Source: Rhizobium sullae (lineage in GTDB: Bacteria; Pseudomonadota; Alphaproteobacteria; Rhizobiales; Rhizobiaceae). Taken from it: a DNA stretch of 44,445 bases. Positions 27,439-35,443 of this stretch are shown in pieces. The stretch spans positions 1 to 44,445 of the forward strand of contig NZ_FWER01000048.1 of assembly GCF_900169785.1 (NCBI RefSeq), given 5' to 3'. How positions within the stretch are numbered: position 1 is the stretch's first letter; each line of letters opens with the position of its first letter. A model generated the notes under the pieces. The model saw nothing but the letters and a program-made list of their open reading frames with translations. It searched no databases and was not told where the DNA came from. The translations under genes were made by a program, and so were the position numbers.

Positions 27439-28068
27439 ATGAAAAGATCCGCAGCTGAAATCCTCCGTGAATATGGACCCTTTCCGGGTGCCGAGGACGT
27501 GGCCGGCGTCACCTTCGATGGCCAGCACGTCTGGTTTGCCTCCGGAGACAAACTGAACGCCCTCGACCCCGGGAGTGGAGAGATGGTGCGCTCCATTGAT
27601 GTTGCCGCGCACGCAGGGACGGCCTTCGACGGCGAGCACCTGTTTCAGATCGCTGAGGATAGAATCCAGAAGATCGACCCGAAGACCGGCCGCGTGCTCG
27701 CCACGATACCGGCACCCGGCGGCGGCGACTCCGGGCTTGCTTGGGCCGAGGGGACGCTCTGGGTGGGGCAGTACCGGGATCGGAAAATCCATCAGATCGA
27801 TCCGCAAACGGGCGCTATTCTTCGCACCATCGATTCCAACCGCTTCGTCACCGGCGTCACCTGGGTCGACGGCGAGCTCTGGCACGCCACCTGGGAAGCC
27901 GACGAAAGCGAGGTGAGGCATATCGATCCGGAAACGGGCAAGGTTCTGGAGAGCGTCGAAATGCCGCCTGGAATGGGCATTTCAGGGCTCGAGTCGAACG
28001 GCAGCGATCAATTCTACTGCGGCGGCGGACGAAGCGGGAAAGTGCGGGCCATTCGCCGTCCCACCTGA
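27439..28068 (+). CDS. Beta-propeller protein, Vgb/glutamine-cyclotransferase-like
   Basis: 209 residues with at least four repeats of about 43-45 residues, each opening with a pattern like G-x-x-F/W-x-x-G-x-x-L/V-W: GVTFDGQHVWFASG, GTAFDGEHLFQIAE, GLAWAEGTLWVGQY, GVTWVDGELWHATW. Each repeat continues with I-DP-x-T/S-G. This is the NHL/Vgb-type propeller seen in glutaminyl-peptide cyclotransferase-like proteins. There is no signal peptide and the catalytic acid of true cyclotransferases cannot be identified, so binding or sensing may be its job. It probably shares a transcript with the regulator in front. Confidence 0.72.
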   Translation: MKRSAAEILREYGPFPGAEDVAGVTFDGQHVWFASGDKLNALDPGSGEMVRSIDVAAHAGTAFDGEHLFQIAEDRIQKIDPKTGRVLATIPAPGGGDSGLAWAEGTLWVGQYRDRKIHQIDPQTGAILRTIDSNRFVTGVTWVDGELWHATWEADESEVRHIDPETGKVLESVEMPPGMGISGLESNGSDQFYCGGGRSGKVRAIRRPT

Positions 28069-28147
28069 GAATCGGCGGCCGGCAGCGGCACCGAAGCATC
28101 CGCCGGCTCCACAAACAGGTAGTCGAAGCGGCCTTGCGGAACCGCCG

Positions 28148-29128
28148 TCAGAGCAGAACAGCGAATGCCAGAAACACCGTGATCGCCAGTATCATGCAGC
28201 TCGCATTGAAGACCGCAACGCCGTCCTCGACATCCTTGACGGTCGCGGTGCCGCGGCCTGCGCCATTGATCATCGGTTCGCTGACGACGATGCCGGAATA
28301 GACGCGCGGGCCCGCCAGTTGAACATCGAGCGCACCGGCCATCGCCGCCTCGGGCCGGCCGGAATTCGGCGAGCGATGCAGACCGCCGTCGCGGATCGCA
28401 ACCCGCAAGGCCTCACGGCTGGCGTTTGCACCGCGCCGAAGCCAGGCGCCTGCGGCAATCAGCAGGATGGTAAGACGCGCAGCGGGCCAGTTCGCCAAGT
28501 CATCCAGGCGGGCAGAAGCCCAGCCGAAATCGACATACTTGTCCGACTTATGGCCGATCATCGAGTCCGCGGTATTCAGCATCTTGTAGATGAACAGGCC
28601 GGGCAGGCCGAGGACGGCATACCAGAGCGCCGGCGCAACGACGCCGTCGGAGAAATTCTCGGCGAGGCTTTCGATCGCCGCGCGGCAGACCCCCGGCTCG
28701 TCCAGTGTTTCCGGATCGCGGCCGACAATGCGGGAGACGGCCCTGCGTCCGCCGACTATACCCTCGCCGCGCAAGCCTTCTGCTACCGCGGAGACATGAT
28801 CCGCTAGGCTCTTCTGCGCCAGGAAGACCGCGACGCAGACAACCTCGAGCAGAATGCCGACAAAGCCGAACAGGCCGAAGAACCAGTGCAGCACGAGTCC
28901 GGCGACGGCGCTGAATGCGAGCAGGACAGTGATCGACACCGTGCCGTTCAGCCGCCGCTCGGCCTTCGTCAGCGTCTCGCGGTTGAACTGCCGGTCGAAA
29001 TGCGAAATCGCCTTTCCAAAAATGACTACGGGATGCGGCAGCCGCGACCACAGCCAATCCGGGTCGCCGACGATCCGGTCCAAAAGGAGTGCCAGCAAAA
29101 GCACGAGGAGATTTTCGTCGATCGTCAT
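28148..29128 (-). CDS. cobD: Adenosylcobinamide-phosphate synthase CobD (CbiB)
   Basis: 326 residues, integral membrane protein with about four to five hydrophobic segments (LLVLLLALLLDRIVGDPDWL, GLVLHWFFGLFGFVGILLEV). VGDPDW, RLPHPVVIFGKAI, ENFSDGVVAPALWYAVLGLP and TADSMIGHKSDKYVDFGWAS are family marks. It attaches (R)-1-amino-2-propanol phosphate to adenosylcobyric acid. In Pseudomonas denitrificans nomenclature this is CobD; in Salmonella CbiB. It is the last gene of the cobA-cobB-cobC-cobD block, overlapping cobC by 4 bases. Confidence 0.95.
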   Translation of the reverse strand: MTIDENLLVLLLALLLDRIVGDPDWLWSRLPHPVVIFGKAISHFDRQFNRETLTKAERRLNGTVSITVLLAFSAVAGLVLHWFFGLFGFVGILLEVVCVAVFLAQKSLADHVSAVAEGLRGEGIVGGRRAVSRIVGRDPETLDEPGVCRAAIESLAENFSDGVVAPALWYAVLGLPGLFIYKMLNTADSMIGHKSDKYVDFGWASARLDDLANWPAARLTILLIAAGAWLRRGANASREALRVAIRDGGLHRSPNSGRPEAAMAGALDVQLAGPRVYSGIVVSEPMINGAGRGTATVKDVEDGVAVFNASCMILAITVFLAFAVLL

Positions 29129-30126
29129 CCGTCAAAACTTTCCAAAGCGGCCGCAAGCCTTTTGTCTGCAGCAGAATCGGGCGCGAGGCCGAAACGCAGC
29201 CATTCCGGCGCATAGTCGAACTTGCGGACAAGAATATGGTGGCGGCAGAGATGCAGATGAATGCCGCCGGCGCGGCTGTCTTCGACAAGCGCGAAGAGCG
29301 GCGTACCGCCAGCTATTTTCAAACCGGCACTTTTTAGCGCGCCCCGCAAGGCATCCTGGCGCTCGGCGATTCGGCGGATGATGGGAGTGCTATCCGACCG
29401 CAGCAAGGACGCGGCAATCGACAGCGCCGGGCCGGACACGGCCCAGGGACCAAGCCAATCCTCGAAACGCTCGCGGATATCGCTTGCCGCTACAACGAAG
29501 CCGAGCCGTAGACCTGCGAACCCGAAGAATTTTCCGAACGAACGGAAGATGATGAGATTTGAAAGCCGGGATGCCAGCGGCACGAGACTCAAATTCGGCT
29601 CGGCATCGCCGAAGGCTTCGTCGACGATGAGATAACCGCCCTGCCCTTTGAGCCGTTCATGCAGTGCGGCCAGTTCGTCCGGCCGATGGCTTCGGCCGTC
29701 GGGATTGTTCGGACTGACGACGACGGCAAGCGCATGCCGGTCATCGACAGCGCCGATCCCATTGACCGCATCAACGACAAAGCCCGCCGACCGGAACGCC
29801 TTTTCGTATTCGCCATAGGTCGGCGAGACGATCGCGATGCGCCTGCCGGGCTCGACCAGCCGCGGCAGAAGCTGGATGACGGACTGCGTGCCGGGAACAG
29901 GCAGCGGCAGGAGGTCGCCGCTGCGGTAATAGTCGCGGGCAGCGGCAACGGCGGATTGCACCAGATGCTCATCCGGCAGGCGATGCCAGGATTCCGCCGG
30001 GATGTCCGGCAGCGCGGCCGGGCTTGGATTGATGCCGGTCGAAAGATCAAGCCAATCCTCCGGCCTTCCGCCGAAGGCAGCGGCAGCGGCCGTGATCCCG
30101 CCGCCATGCATGATCGGAGCGCTCAT
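29125..30126 (-). CDS. cobC: Threonine-phosphate decarboxylase CobC
   Basis: 333 residues, fold type I PLP enzyme of the histidinol-phosphate aminotransferase group. The N-terminus HGGGITAAAAAFGGRPEDWL with DLSTGINP is diagnostic for CobC/CobD decarboxylases. The PLP lysine is in RSFGKFFGFAGLRLGF and the conserved NPDGR-type loop in VVSPNNPDGRSH. It makes (R)-1-amino-2-propanol phosphate from L-threonine phosphate for the cobalamin lower-loop linker. Overlaps of 4 bases at both ends show coupled translation with cobB and cobD. Confidence 0.95.
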   Translation of the reverse strand: MSAPIMHGGGITAAAAAFGGRPEDWLDLSTGINPSPAALPDIPAESWHRLPDEHLVQSAVAAARDYYRSGDLLPLPVPGTQSVIQLLPRLVEPGRRIAIVSPTYGEYEKAFRSAGFVVDAVNGIGAVDDRHALAVVVSPNNPDGRSHRPDELAALHERLKGQGGYLIVDEAFGDAEPNLSLVPLASRLSNLIIFRSFGKFFGFAGLRLGFVVAASDIRERFEDWLGPWAVSGPALSIAASLLRSDSTPIIRRIAERQDALRGALKSAGLKIAGGTPLFALVEDSRAGGIHLHLCRHHILVRKFDYAPEWLRFGLAPDSAADKRLAAALESFDG

Positions 30127-31430
30127 GCAGTCGCTCCGGCAAGGTCGATCAGATGCATGTAGGAGCCAGCGATTTGGCCGCGGCGAAGGCCGGCCTTGCC
30201 GAGATCGATGTCCAGCGCGTCACTCACACAGAAAAGCCGGTCGGCCTCGCCTTCCCGAACAACAGTGGAGTAATGATACTCATGGGCCGTCATGGCATGA
30301 TCAAAAAGTGCCCCGTCGACGGGCTGAACGCGGCGATAGCCGAGATGCCGGCTGCGCTCTTCATAGCTGGTGACGAGCGGCAGAAGGCCGAGCATCTCGT
30401 GCCGTGCGCCGCCGGCATCGATCAATCCTTCGCCAAGGACCATGTAGCCGCCGCACTCGCCGTAAATGCGCGTGCCGCGTCCCGCAGCCTCGATCATCCC
30501 CCGGCGGAAATTCTGCGCGCCTGCGATCTCTCCGGCATGCAGTTCCGGATAGCCGCCCGGCAGGTAGATCGCGTCGGCATCGGCGGCGGGTGCTTCGTCG
30601 GCCAGCGGCGAGAAGAAGGAGATCGTTGCCCCGCGCCGCCGCCAGCCGAGCAGCATATGTTCGTAGGAAAAGGCGAAGGCGATGTCGCGGGCAACGGCAA
30701 TCCGGCTTCCGAGCGGCGCCAGCCGATGGATGTTCGCCGCCGAGGGGACGTTGAGGCCTTGCCGCGCGATGCGCAGAAGAAATTCGAAATTGCATTCGGC
30801 CGAGACTGCCTTGGCGGCGTGCTCGATAAAGGCTTCCAGCCCCTGATGCTCGCCAGCCTGGACGAGGCCGAGATGCCGCTCAGGAAGCGCCAGCGTCTTG
30901 TCGCTGCGGATGATCGCGATGACCGGCATGCGGATGGCATCGAGGGCCTGGCGCAGCATCGTCTCGTGTCGCTCGCTGCCCACCTTGTTGAGAATGACGC
31001 CTGCGATCCGCACATCGGCGCGAAAACCCGCAAAGCCGCTGACGAGCGGCGCAACCGAATGCGACATGCGCGAGGCGTCGACGACGAGCACGACCGATAG
31101 ACGGAGCATAGCGGCGAGATCGGCCGCGGTCCCCTTGCCATCGGCGGCACCGTCGAAGAGGCCCATCATCGCCTCGATGACGAGAATGCGATCGCCCGAC
31201 CGGTGCAGCGCGGCATTGGCGGAAATCAGCTCGGGCCGCATCGCCCAGGCATCGAAATTCAGGCAGGGCGTGCCGCTGGCGGCGGCGTGAAAGGCAGGGT
31301 CGATATAATCCGGGCCCGCCTTTCCGGGAGCGATCGCGACGCCACGGTTGCGAAGCGCCCGAAGCAGGCCGAGTGTGATCGTGGTCTTGCCGGAGCCGGA
31401 GGACGGCGCAGCGATCAGCAATCCGCTCAT
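30123..31430 (-). CDS. cobB: Cobyrinate (hydrogenobyrinate) a,c-diamide synthase CobB
   Basis: 435 residues. N-terminal dethiobiotin-synthetase-like domain with the P-loop APSSGSGKTTITLGLL, Mg/ATP residues in GKAGPDYIDPAFH and ASGTPCLNFDAW. C-terminal class I glutamine amidotransferase-like domain with the nucleophile Cys326 in YGECGGYMVLGEGL. It amidates side chains a and c of the corrin ring using glutamine and ATP. Since the aerobic pathway genes cobN and cobW are present, hydrogenobyrinic acid is the likely substrate. Confidence 0.96.
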   Translation of the reverse strand: MSGLLIAAPSSGSGKTTITLGLLRALRNRGVAIAPGKAGPDYIDPAFHAAASGTPCLNFDAWAMRPELISANAALHRSGDRILVIEAMMGLFDGAADGKGTAADLAAMLRLSVVLVVDASRMSHSVAPLVSGFAGFRADVRIAGVILNKVGSERHETMLRQALDAIRMPVIAIIRSDKTLALPERHLGLVQAGEHQGLEAFIEHAAKAVSAECNFEFLLRIARQGLNVPSAANIHRLAPLGSRIAVARDIAFAFSYEHMLLGWRRRGATISFFSPLADEAPAADADAIYLPGGYPELHAGEIAGAQNFRRGMIEAAGRGTRIYGECGGYMVLGEGLIDAGGARHEMLGLLPLVTSYEERSRHLGYRRVQPVDGALFDHAMTAHEYHYSTVVREGEADRLFCVSDALDIDLGKAGLRRGQIAGSYMHLIDLAGATA

Positions 31431-32269
31431 GCCGTCACCTTTCCTTCCGTGCGGCGAAACGGATCGGGCTCAAGCCTGCGGCCTGCGAGCGCGCCCAACC
31501 AATCGAGCGACGCGCGCAGTCTCACGACCTCGCCGACGACGACAATCGCAGGCGGCTCAAGGCCCGAGGCTATGATGGCCGCCGGTGCCTCGCCAAGCGT
31601 CGTTTCCAGAACCTGCTGTCCGCTGGTTGCCGCATTGCAAACGAAGGCGACCGGCTCCGACGCCTTGCGGCCCGCAGCGATCAGGTTGGTGCTGATCTGG
31701 GCGATATGTTTCATCGCCATATAGATGACGATCACCGGCGAACCGCGGCCGATCGCCTCCCAGTTGATCGCATCCGGCACGATGCCGGAAGAATCATGGC
31801 CGGTGAGGAACGTGACCGCATGGTTGATGTCGCGATGAGTGACCGGAATACCCGCATAAGCAAGCCCGCCGATGCCGGCCGTGATCCCCGGCACGATGCG
31901 GAACGGGATGTTGTGCTCGACCAGCGTAAGTGCCTCTTCGCCACCGCGGCCGAAAACGAAGGGATCGCCGCCCTTCAGCCTGAGAACGCGCTTGCCGGAG
32001 CGCGCGAGTTCGACCAGGCGAAGCGAGATGTCCCGCTGCTTCGCGGAAGGCTTGCCGCCCCGTTTGCCGGCATATTCGAGAACGGTGTCATCCCGCGCGA
32101 GCTTCAGACATTCCTCGTCCACCAGCGCATCGTGGACGATCACATCGGCTTCCGCCATCGCCTTGGCGGCAAGCAGCGTCAGGAGGCCAGGATCGCCCGG
32201 CCCGGCGCCGACGAGCCAGACGCTGCCCGGCTCCAGCGCCGGCAGATGTGAGAACGCGTTTTCGATCAT
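31427..32269 (-). CDS. cobA: Uroporphyrinogen-III C-methyltransferase CobA
   Basis: 280 residues, SUMT family. SAM-binding VWLVGAGPGDPGLLTLLAAK, the conserved YAGKRGGKPSAKQRDISLRL, and LKGGDPFVFGRGGEE (GGDP loop) are all present, as is the C-terminal VVVGEVVRL. It methylates uroporphyrinogen III at C2 and C7 to precorrin-2, the first committed step. It starts the four-gene block and overlaps cobB by 4 bases. The 165-base upstream gap contains a strong inverted repeat and a possible -10 element, so this block likely has its own promoter. Confidence 0.96.
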   Translation of the reverse strand: MIENAFSHLPALEPGSVWLVGAGPGDPGLLTLLAAKAMAEADVIVHDALVDEECLKLARDDTVLEYAGKRGGKPSAKQRDISLRLVELARSGKRVLRLKGGDPFVFGRGGEEALTLVEHNIPFRIVPGITAGIGGLAYAGIPVTHRDINHAVTFLTGHDSSGIVPDAINWEAIGRGSPVIVIYMAMKHIAQISTNLIAAGRKASEPVAFVCNAATSGQQVLETTLGEAPAAIIASGLEPPAIVVVGEVVRLRASLDWLGALAGRRLEPDPFRRTEGKVTA

Positions 32270-32311
32270 TCAGGTGATCTATGCCCGGCTGCAGGCAAGG
32301 TCAACGGCGAG

Positions 32312-32335
32312 GACAACTCGCGATCGCAGGTTGTC
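32312..32335. promoter_or_regulatory. 24-bp inverted repeat upstream of cobA
   Basis: Arms GACAAC and GTTGTC enclose the self-complementary core GCGATCGC, with only the two dinucleotides between arm and core unpaired. It begins 43 bases before the cobA ATG. A TATGAT -10-like hexamer lies 8 bases further upstream (32343-32348), so the repeat would span the transcription start and early leader. It could be an operator or a leader hairpin. Confidence 0.5.
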
Positions 32336-32397
32336 GAATTTAATCATACTCAATTTTTGAAGACGCCGAGCCATCCCATTGATTAGACTCGGCAAGA

Positions 32398-32428
32398 ACG
32401 GACCGGCAGAAGCCGCCGGCCGGTCCGT
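32398..32428 (-). terminator. Hairpin after nucleoside hydrolase gene
   Basis: Ten-pair stem (ACGGACCGGC / GCCGGTCCGT) with an 11-base loop, starting 6 bases after the stop at 32435 and followed on the minus strand by TCTTGCC. It is likely a transcript end that separates the nucleoside hydrolase from cobA. Confidence 0.55.
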
Positions 32429-32434
32429 ATTTCC

Positions 32435-33385
32435 TCAGACGCGCAGCAGCGTCTCACGAATGAGGTCGTTGACCTTTTCTGATTCGACGCCGGTGCAGAC
32501 GATCTGGCTCGGCAGGCCGTCCCACTTTCCCGGCGGGAAACGGCGGCCATCCGGCTTGACGATCGTCTGACCGTCGGCAATGCCGCCGCAGACGACCCGA
32601 ACGGAGCCGGTGATGGTCGTGAAGAGTTCCGGCGCCACGACATAGACGCAGGCGCAGCTGTCATGCACCATCATGCCGTCATCAACCGCATGCGTGTAGA
32701 AATCGATGTAGAACTGTGAGAGGTCGTTCAGCATCTTCACGGCCTTGTCGCCCTTTGCAGCGGCAGCGGCGAGATAGCTCCGGCTCATGGTCGTGATCGA
32801 GGTCACGTCGAGGCCGACGACGGTCACCTCCCACGGCGCGGTCAAGACGATATCGGCAGCTTCGGGATCGCCGTGAATATTGGCTTCCGCGACCGGGGAG
32901 ACATTGCCCGGCACATAGAAATTGCCGCCCATGATGACGACGGCTTTCACGAGCTTGGCGATTTCCGGATCGTCCTTGAGCGCCAGCGCAAGGTTCGTCA
33001 TGCGGCCGACGGCAACGAGCGTCACCTCCCCCGGATTGGCGCGCACCGTGTCGATGATGAATCGGTAGGCCGGACGCGGATCAAGCGGCAGATCCACCGT
33101 TTCCGGTACTTCGATATTGCCGAGACCGTTGTCGCCGTGAACCAAAGTTGGCCAGCCAATTTCCTCGCGCGAAGGATCGATCGTGATACTAGCACCCTTG
33201 GCAACAGGTGCCGGGATATTCCATTCGCGCTTCAGAAACAGCGCGTTGCGCGTCGTCGCTTTGATCGAGGCATTGCCGAAGATGGTCGTGATGCCGATCA
33301 GATCGATGTCCGAATGACGATGCAGGAAAAGGAGCGCCATGGCGTCATCGACGCCCGGGTCCGTGTCATAAATGACCTTGTGCAT
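32435..33385 (-). CDS. Nucleoside hydrolase (inosine-uridine-preferring type)
   Basis: 316 residues. The calcium- and ribose-binding DTDPGVDDAMALLFLH at the N-terminus (Asp7, Asp9, Asp13, Asp14) is the family hallmark. VIMGGNFYVPGNVSPVAEAN (with the N-x-x-x-D-PEAA continuation) and the C-terminal MVHDSCACVYVVAPELF complete the active site. It hydrolyses the N-glycosidic bond of ribonucleosides to base plus ribose in the cytoplasm. It is placed between cobE and cobA on the same strand, with AAGGA before its ATG. A link to cobalamin synthesis, such as handling of alpha-ribosides of lower-ligand bases, is possible but unsupported. Confidence 0.93.
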   Translation of the reverse strand: MHKVIYDTDPGVDDAMALLFLHRHSDIDLIGITTIFGNASIKATTRNALFLKREWNIPAPVAKGASITIDPSREEIGWPTLVHGDNGLGNIEVPETVDLPLDPRPAYRFIIDTVRANPGEVTLVAVGRMTNLALALKDDPEIAKLVKAVVIMGGNFYVPGNVSPVAEANIHGDPEAADIVLTAPWEVTVVGLDVTSITTMSRSYLAAAAAKGDKAVKMLNDLSQFYIDFYTHAVDDGMMVHDSCACVYVVAPELFTTITGSVRVVCGGIADGQTIVKPDGRRFPPGKWDGLPSQIVCTGVESEKVNDLIRETLLRV

Positions 33386-33455
33386 GAGATTTCCTTTTTA
33401 TGCTGTCCGCTGCCGTCCAAGGGACGACTAGCGAAATGGGGCACCATAACGCCCG

Positions 33456-33875
33456 TTATTCTTTCTGCAACCGCATGCGGGCGATCGCCGCGGTTGCATG
33501 CGCGGATTTGATCTTGGGCACCGCGAGCTCCGCCACCTGGCCGGCAGCAGCAAGCGCAGCGGATTCAGCAACGCCGTGGCAGCCGATGCGGGCAAAGACA
33601 ATATCGGATGGATTCTTAAGGCGCGGCGTCTCTTCCTCAAGGCGTGCGGCGCTGAAAAACAGCATCGGCAAGCTGAGGTGTCTGGCGGCTTCAAGAATAG
33701 CAGGTTCCCCGGCCCGGCCGTCGATCGACGCGATGGCGGCGAGTTCACCGGGCGCCAGACCGGCCAGCCGCAACGCCTCGGCCGCAAGCGCCATGACCTC
33801 ATCGGCCGGCGTGCCGCGCTCGCAACCGAGGCCGAGGACGTGGCGGCGCGAAATATCGAACGTGATTTCGGTCAT
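33456..33875 (-). CDS. cobE: Cobalamin biosynthesis protein CobE
   Basis: 139 residues, CobE/CbiG C-terminal domain family: VLGLGCERGTPADEVMALAA, IASIDGRAGEPAILEAARHL, LPMLFFSAARLEE and GVAESAALAAAGQ, typical in order and length. In the aerobic pathway CobE is required for corrin ring synthesis, probably as a helper for handling a methylated intermediate; its exact reaction is unsettled. It is divergent from the TauE-type gene with 59 bases between, and it starts the unit that continues with the nucleoside hydrolase, 70 bases on. Confidence 0.9.
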   Translation of the reverse strand: MTEITFDISRRHVLGLGCERGTPADEVMALAAEALRLAGLAPGELAAIASIDGRAGEPAILEAARHLSLPMLFFSAARLEEETPRLKNPSDIVFARIGCHGVAESAALAAAGQVAELAVPKIKSAHATAAIARMRLQKE

Positions 33876-33934
33876 TAGCCCGTTTTGAAAGACTGCATGC
33901 GTGTCCTGCCAGCCATTGCAGCCGGAGACCGGAA

Positions 33935-34789
33935 ATGCAACATGGCGCGGACTTCAATCGCGCCTTCGAGTTCGCCTTGTCCGATATCGCTCCCCATCTG
34001 CTTCTTCTCCTTTGCCTCGCTGGCTTCTTCGCCGGCTTCGTTGATGCCATCGCGGGCGGCGGCGGGCTCATCACCGTCCCGGCGATGCTGATCGCCGGGA
34101 TTCCACCGCTCCAGGCACTCGGCACGAATAAGGTGCAATCCGTTTTCGGAGCAGCATCCGCCACCATCGCCTATGCGCGGAAAGGCCATGTGAACCTTCG
34201 CAAACAACTGCCGATGGCCATGATGGCGGCGATGGGCGGAGCGCTCGGCGCGGCTCTTGCGACGATCGTGCCCGGCGATGTCTTGCGCGCCATCATGCCG
34301 GTGCTGCTTATCGCGATCGCGCTCTATTTCGCCTTCAAGCCGAACCTCAACGACCTCGATAAGCACCGCCGTATCACCCCCTTCGTCTTCGGCATGACCT
34401 TCGTGCCGCTGATCGGCTTCTACGACGGCGTTTTCGGCCCCGGCACGGGCTCCTTCTTCATGCTGTCCTTCGTGACGCTTGCAGGCTTCGGCATGCTGAA
34501 GGCAACGGCGCATACCAAGCTTCTGAACCTCGGCTCGAACATCGGCGCACTCATCGTCTTCGCCTCCTTCGGCGCAACGCTCTGGACGATCGGGCTCATG
34601 ATGGGTGTCTGCCAGTTCCTCGGCGCCCAGTTTGGCTCACGGCTTGCGATGCGCACCGGCGCCAGGCTCATCAAGCCGCTGCTTGTGACGGTCTGCATTG
34701 CGTTCACGATCAAGCTCCTGTCCGATCCGACGAACCCTCTTCGCCTGTGGAGCCTGGCAATGGCCGTCGATTACCTGCCGGGTCATTGA
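33935..34789 (+). CDS. TauE/SafE-family sulfite/organosulfonate exporter-like membrane protein
   Basis: 284 residues from ATG 33935 (GGAG seven bases upstream). About eight transmembrane helices. The first repeat carries LLCLAGFFAGFVDAIAGGGG, then LITVPAMLIAGIPPLQALGT and NKVQSVFGAASATIAY. The second repeat has GFYDGVFGPGTGSFFMLSFV and NLGSNIGALIVFASFG. Both are typical of TauE/SafE (formerly DUF81). Family members export sulfite or sulfonates; others have unknown anions. Being lodged between two cob transcription units, it may relate to cobalt or sulfur anion movement, but that is only suggested by place. It converges with cobO with a 7-base gap. Confidence 0.9.
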   Translation: MQHGADFNRAFEFALSDIAPHLLLLLCLAGFFAGFVDAIAGGGGLITVPAMLIAGIPPLQALGTNKVQSVFGAASATIAYARKGHVNLRKQLPMAMMAAMGGALGAALATIVPGDVLRAIMPVLLIAIALYFAFKPNLNDLDKHRRITPFVFGMTFVPLIGFYDGVFGPGTGSFFMLSFVTLAGFGMLKATAHTKLLNLGSNIGALIVFASFGATLWTIGLMMGVCQFLGAQFGSRLAMRTGARLIKPLLVTVCIAFTIKLLSDPTNPLRLWSLAMAVDYLPGH

Positions 34790-34796
34790 CCCGCCG

Positions 34797-35429
34797 TCAG
34801 AACTCCACGCCGGGCTGTCCCTTGATGCCGGAGCGGAACGGATGCTTGATCAGTTCCATCTCCGTGACAAGGTCGGCGATCTCGATCAACTCGTCCTTGG
34901 CGTTCCGGCCGGTCAGCACGACGTGCGTCATGTGGGGTTTTTCGGCCTTGAGAAATGCGATGACCTCGTTCACGTCGAGATAGTCGTAGCGGAGCGCGAT
35001 GTTGATCTCATCGAGCAGCACCATGGAGTTGCGCTCGTCGCGGATCAACTCCTTCGCCTTTTCCCAGGCAGCGGCGGCGGCGGCCATATCGCGGGCGCGG
35101 TCCTGTGTTTCCCAGGTGAAGCCCTCGCCCATTGTGTGGAACTGGCAGACGTCGGAGAAATGCTTCTCGATCAGGTCGCGCTCGCCGGTCCACATCGCGC
35201 CCTTGATGAACTGCACGACGGCCGACGGCTTGCGGTGGGCGATATGGCGGAAGATCATGCCGAAGGCCGCGGACGATTTGCCCTTGCCCTTTCCAGTGTG
35301 GACGATGATCAGACCCTTCTCGTCCGTCTTCGTCGCCATGATCTTGTCGCGCGCGGCCTTCTTTTTAGCCATCTTTTCGGCGTGACGTGCATCGTCCTTC
35401 TGGCCGGTTTCCACTGGTTCTTCGCTCAT
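34797..35429 (-). CDS. cobO: Cob(I)yrinic acid a,c-diamide adenosyltransferase CobO
   Basis: 210 residues from ATG 35429 (AGGGAAG upstream); the ORF extending to 35744 reads a cobN frame. Walker A IVHTGKGKGKSSAAFG at 42-57, FIKGAMWTGERDL, and VLLDEINIALRYDYLDV with the usual C-terminal VVLTGRNAKDELIEIADLVT. The lysine-rich N-terminus is typical for CobO/BtuR. It transfers the 5'-deoxyadenosyl group from ATP to Co(I) corrinoid. It is the last gene of cobP-cobW-cobN-cobO, 14 bases after cobN. Confidence 0.96.
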   Translation of the reverse strand: MSEEPVETGQKDDARHAEKMAKKKAARDKIMATKTDEKGLIIVHTGKGKGKSSAAFGMIFRHIAHRKPSAVVQFIKGAMWTGERDLIEKHFSDVCQFHTMGEGFTWETQDRARDMAAAAAAWEKAKELIRDERNSMVLLDEINIALRYDYLDVNEVIAFLKAEKPHMTHVVLTGRNAKDELIEIADLVTEMELIKHPFRSGIKGQPGVEF

Positions 35430-35443
35430 TGTTCTTCCCTGGT

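Noticed and set aside
32270..33934. A second cobalamin riboswitch for the cobE or cobA units
   Set aside because: No B12-box match was found upstream of cobA (165 bases), the nucleoside hydrolase (70 bases) or cobE (59 bases).
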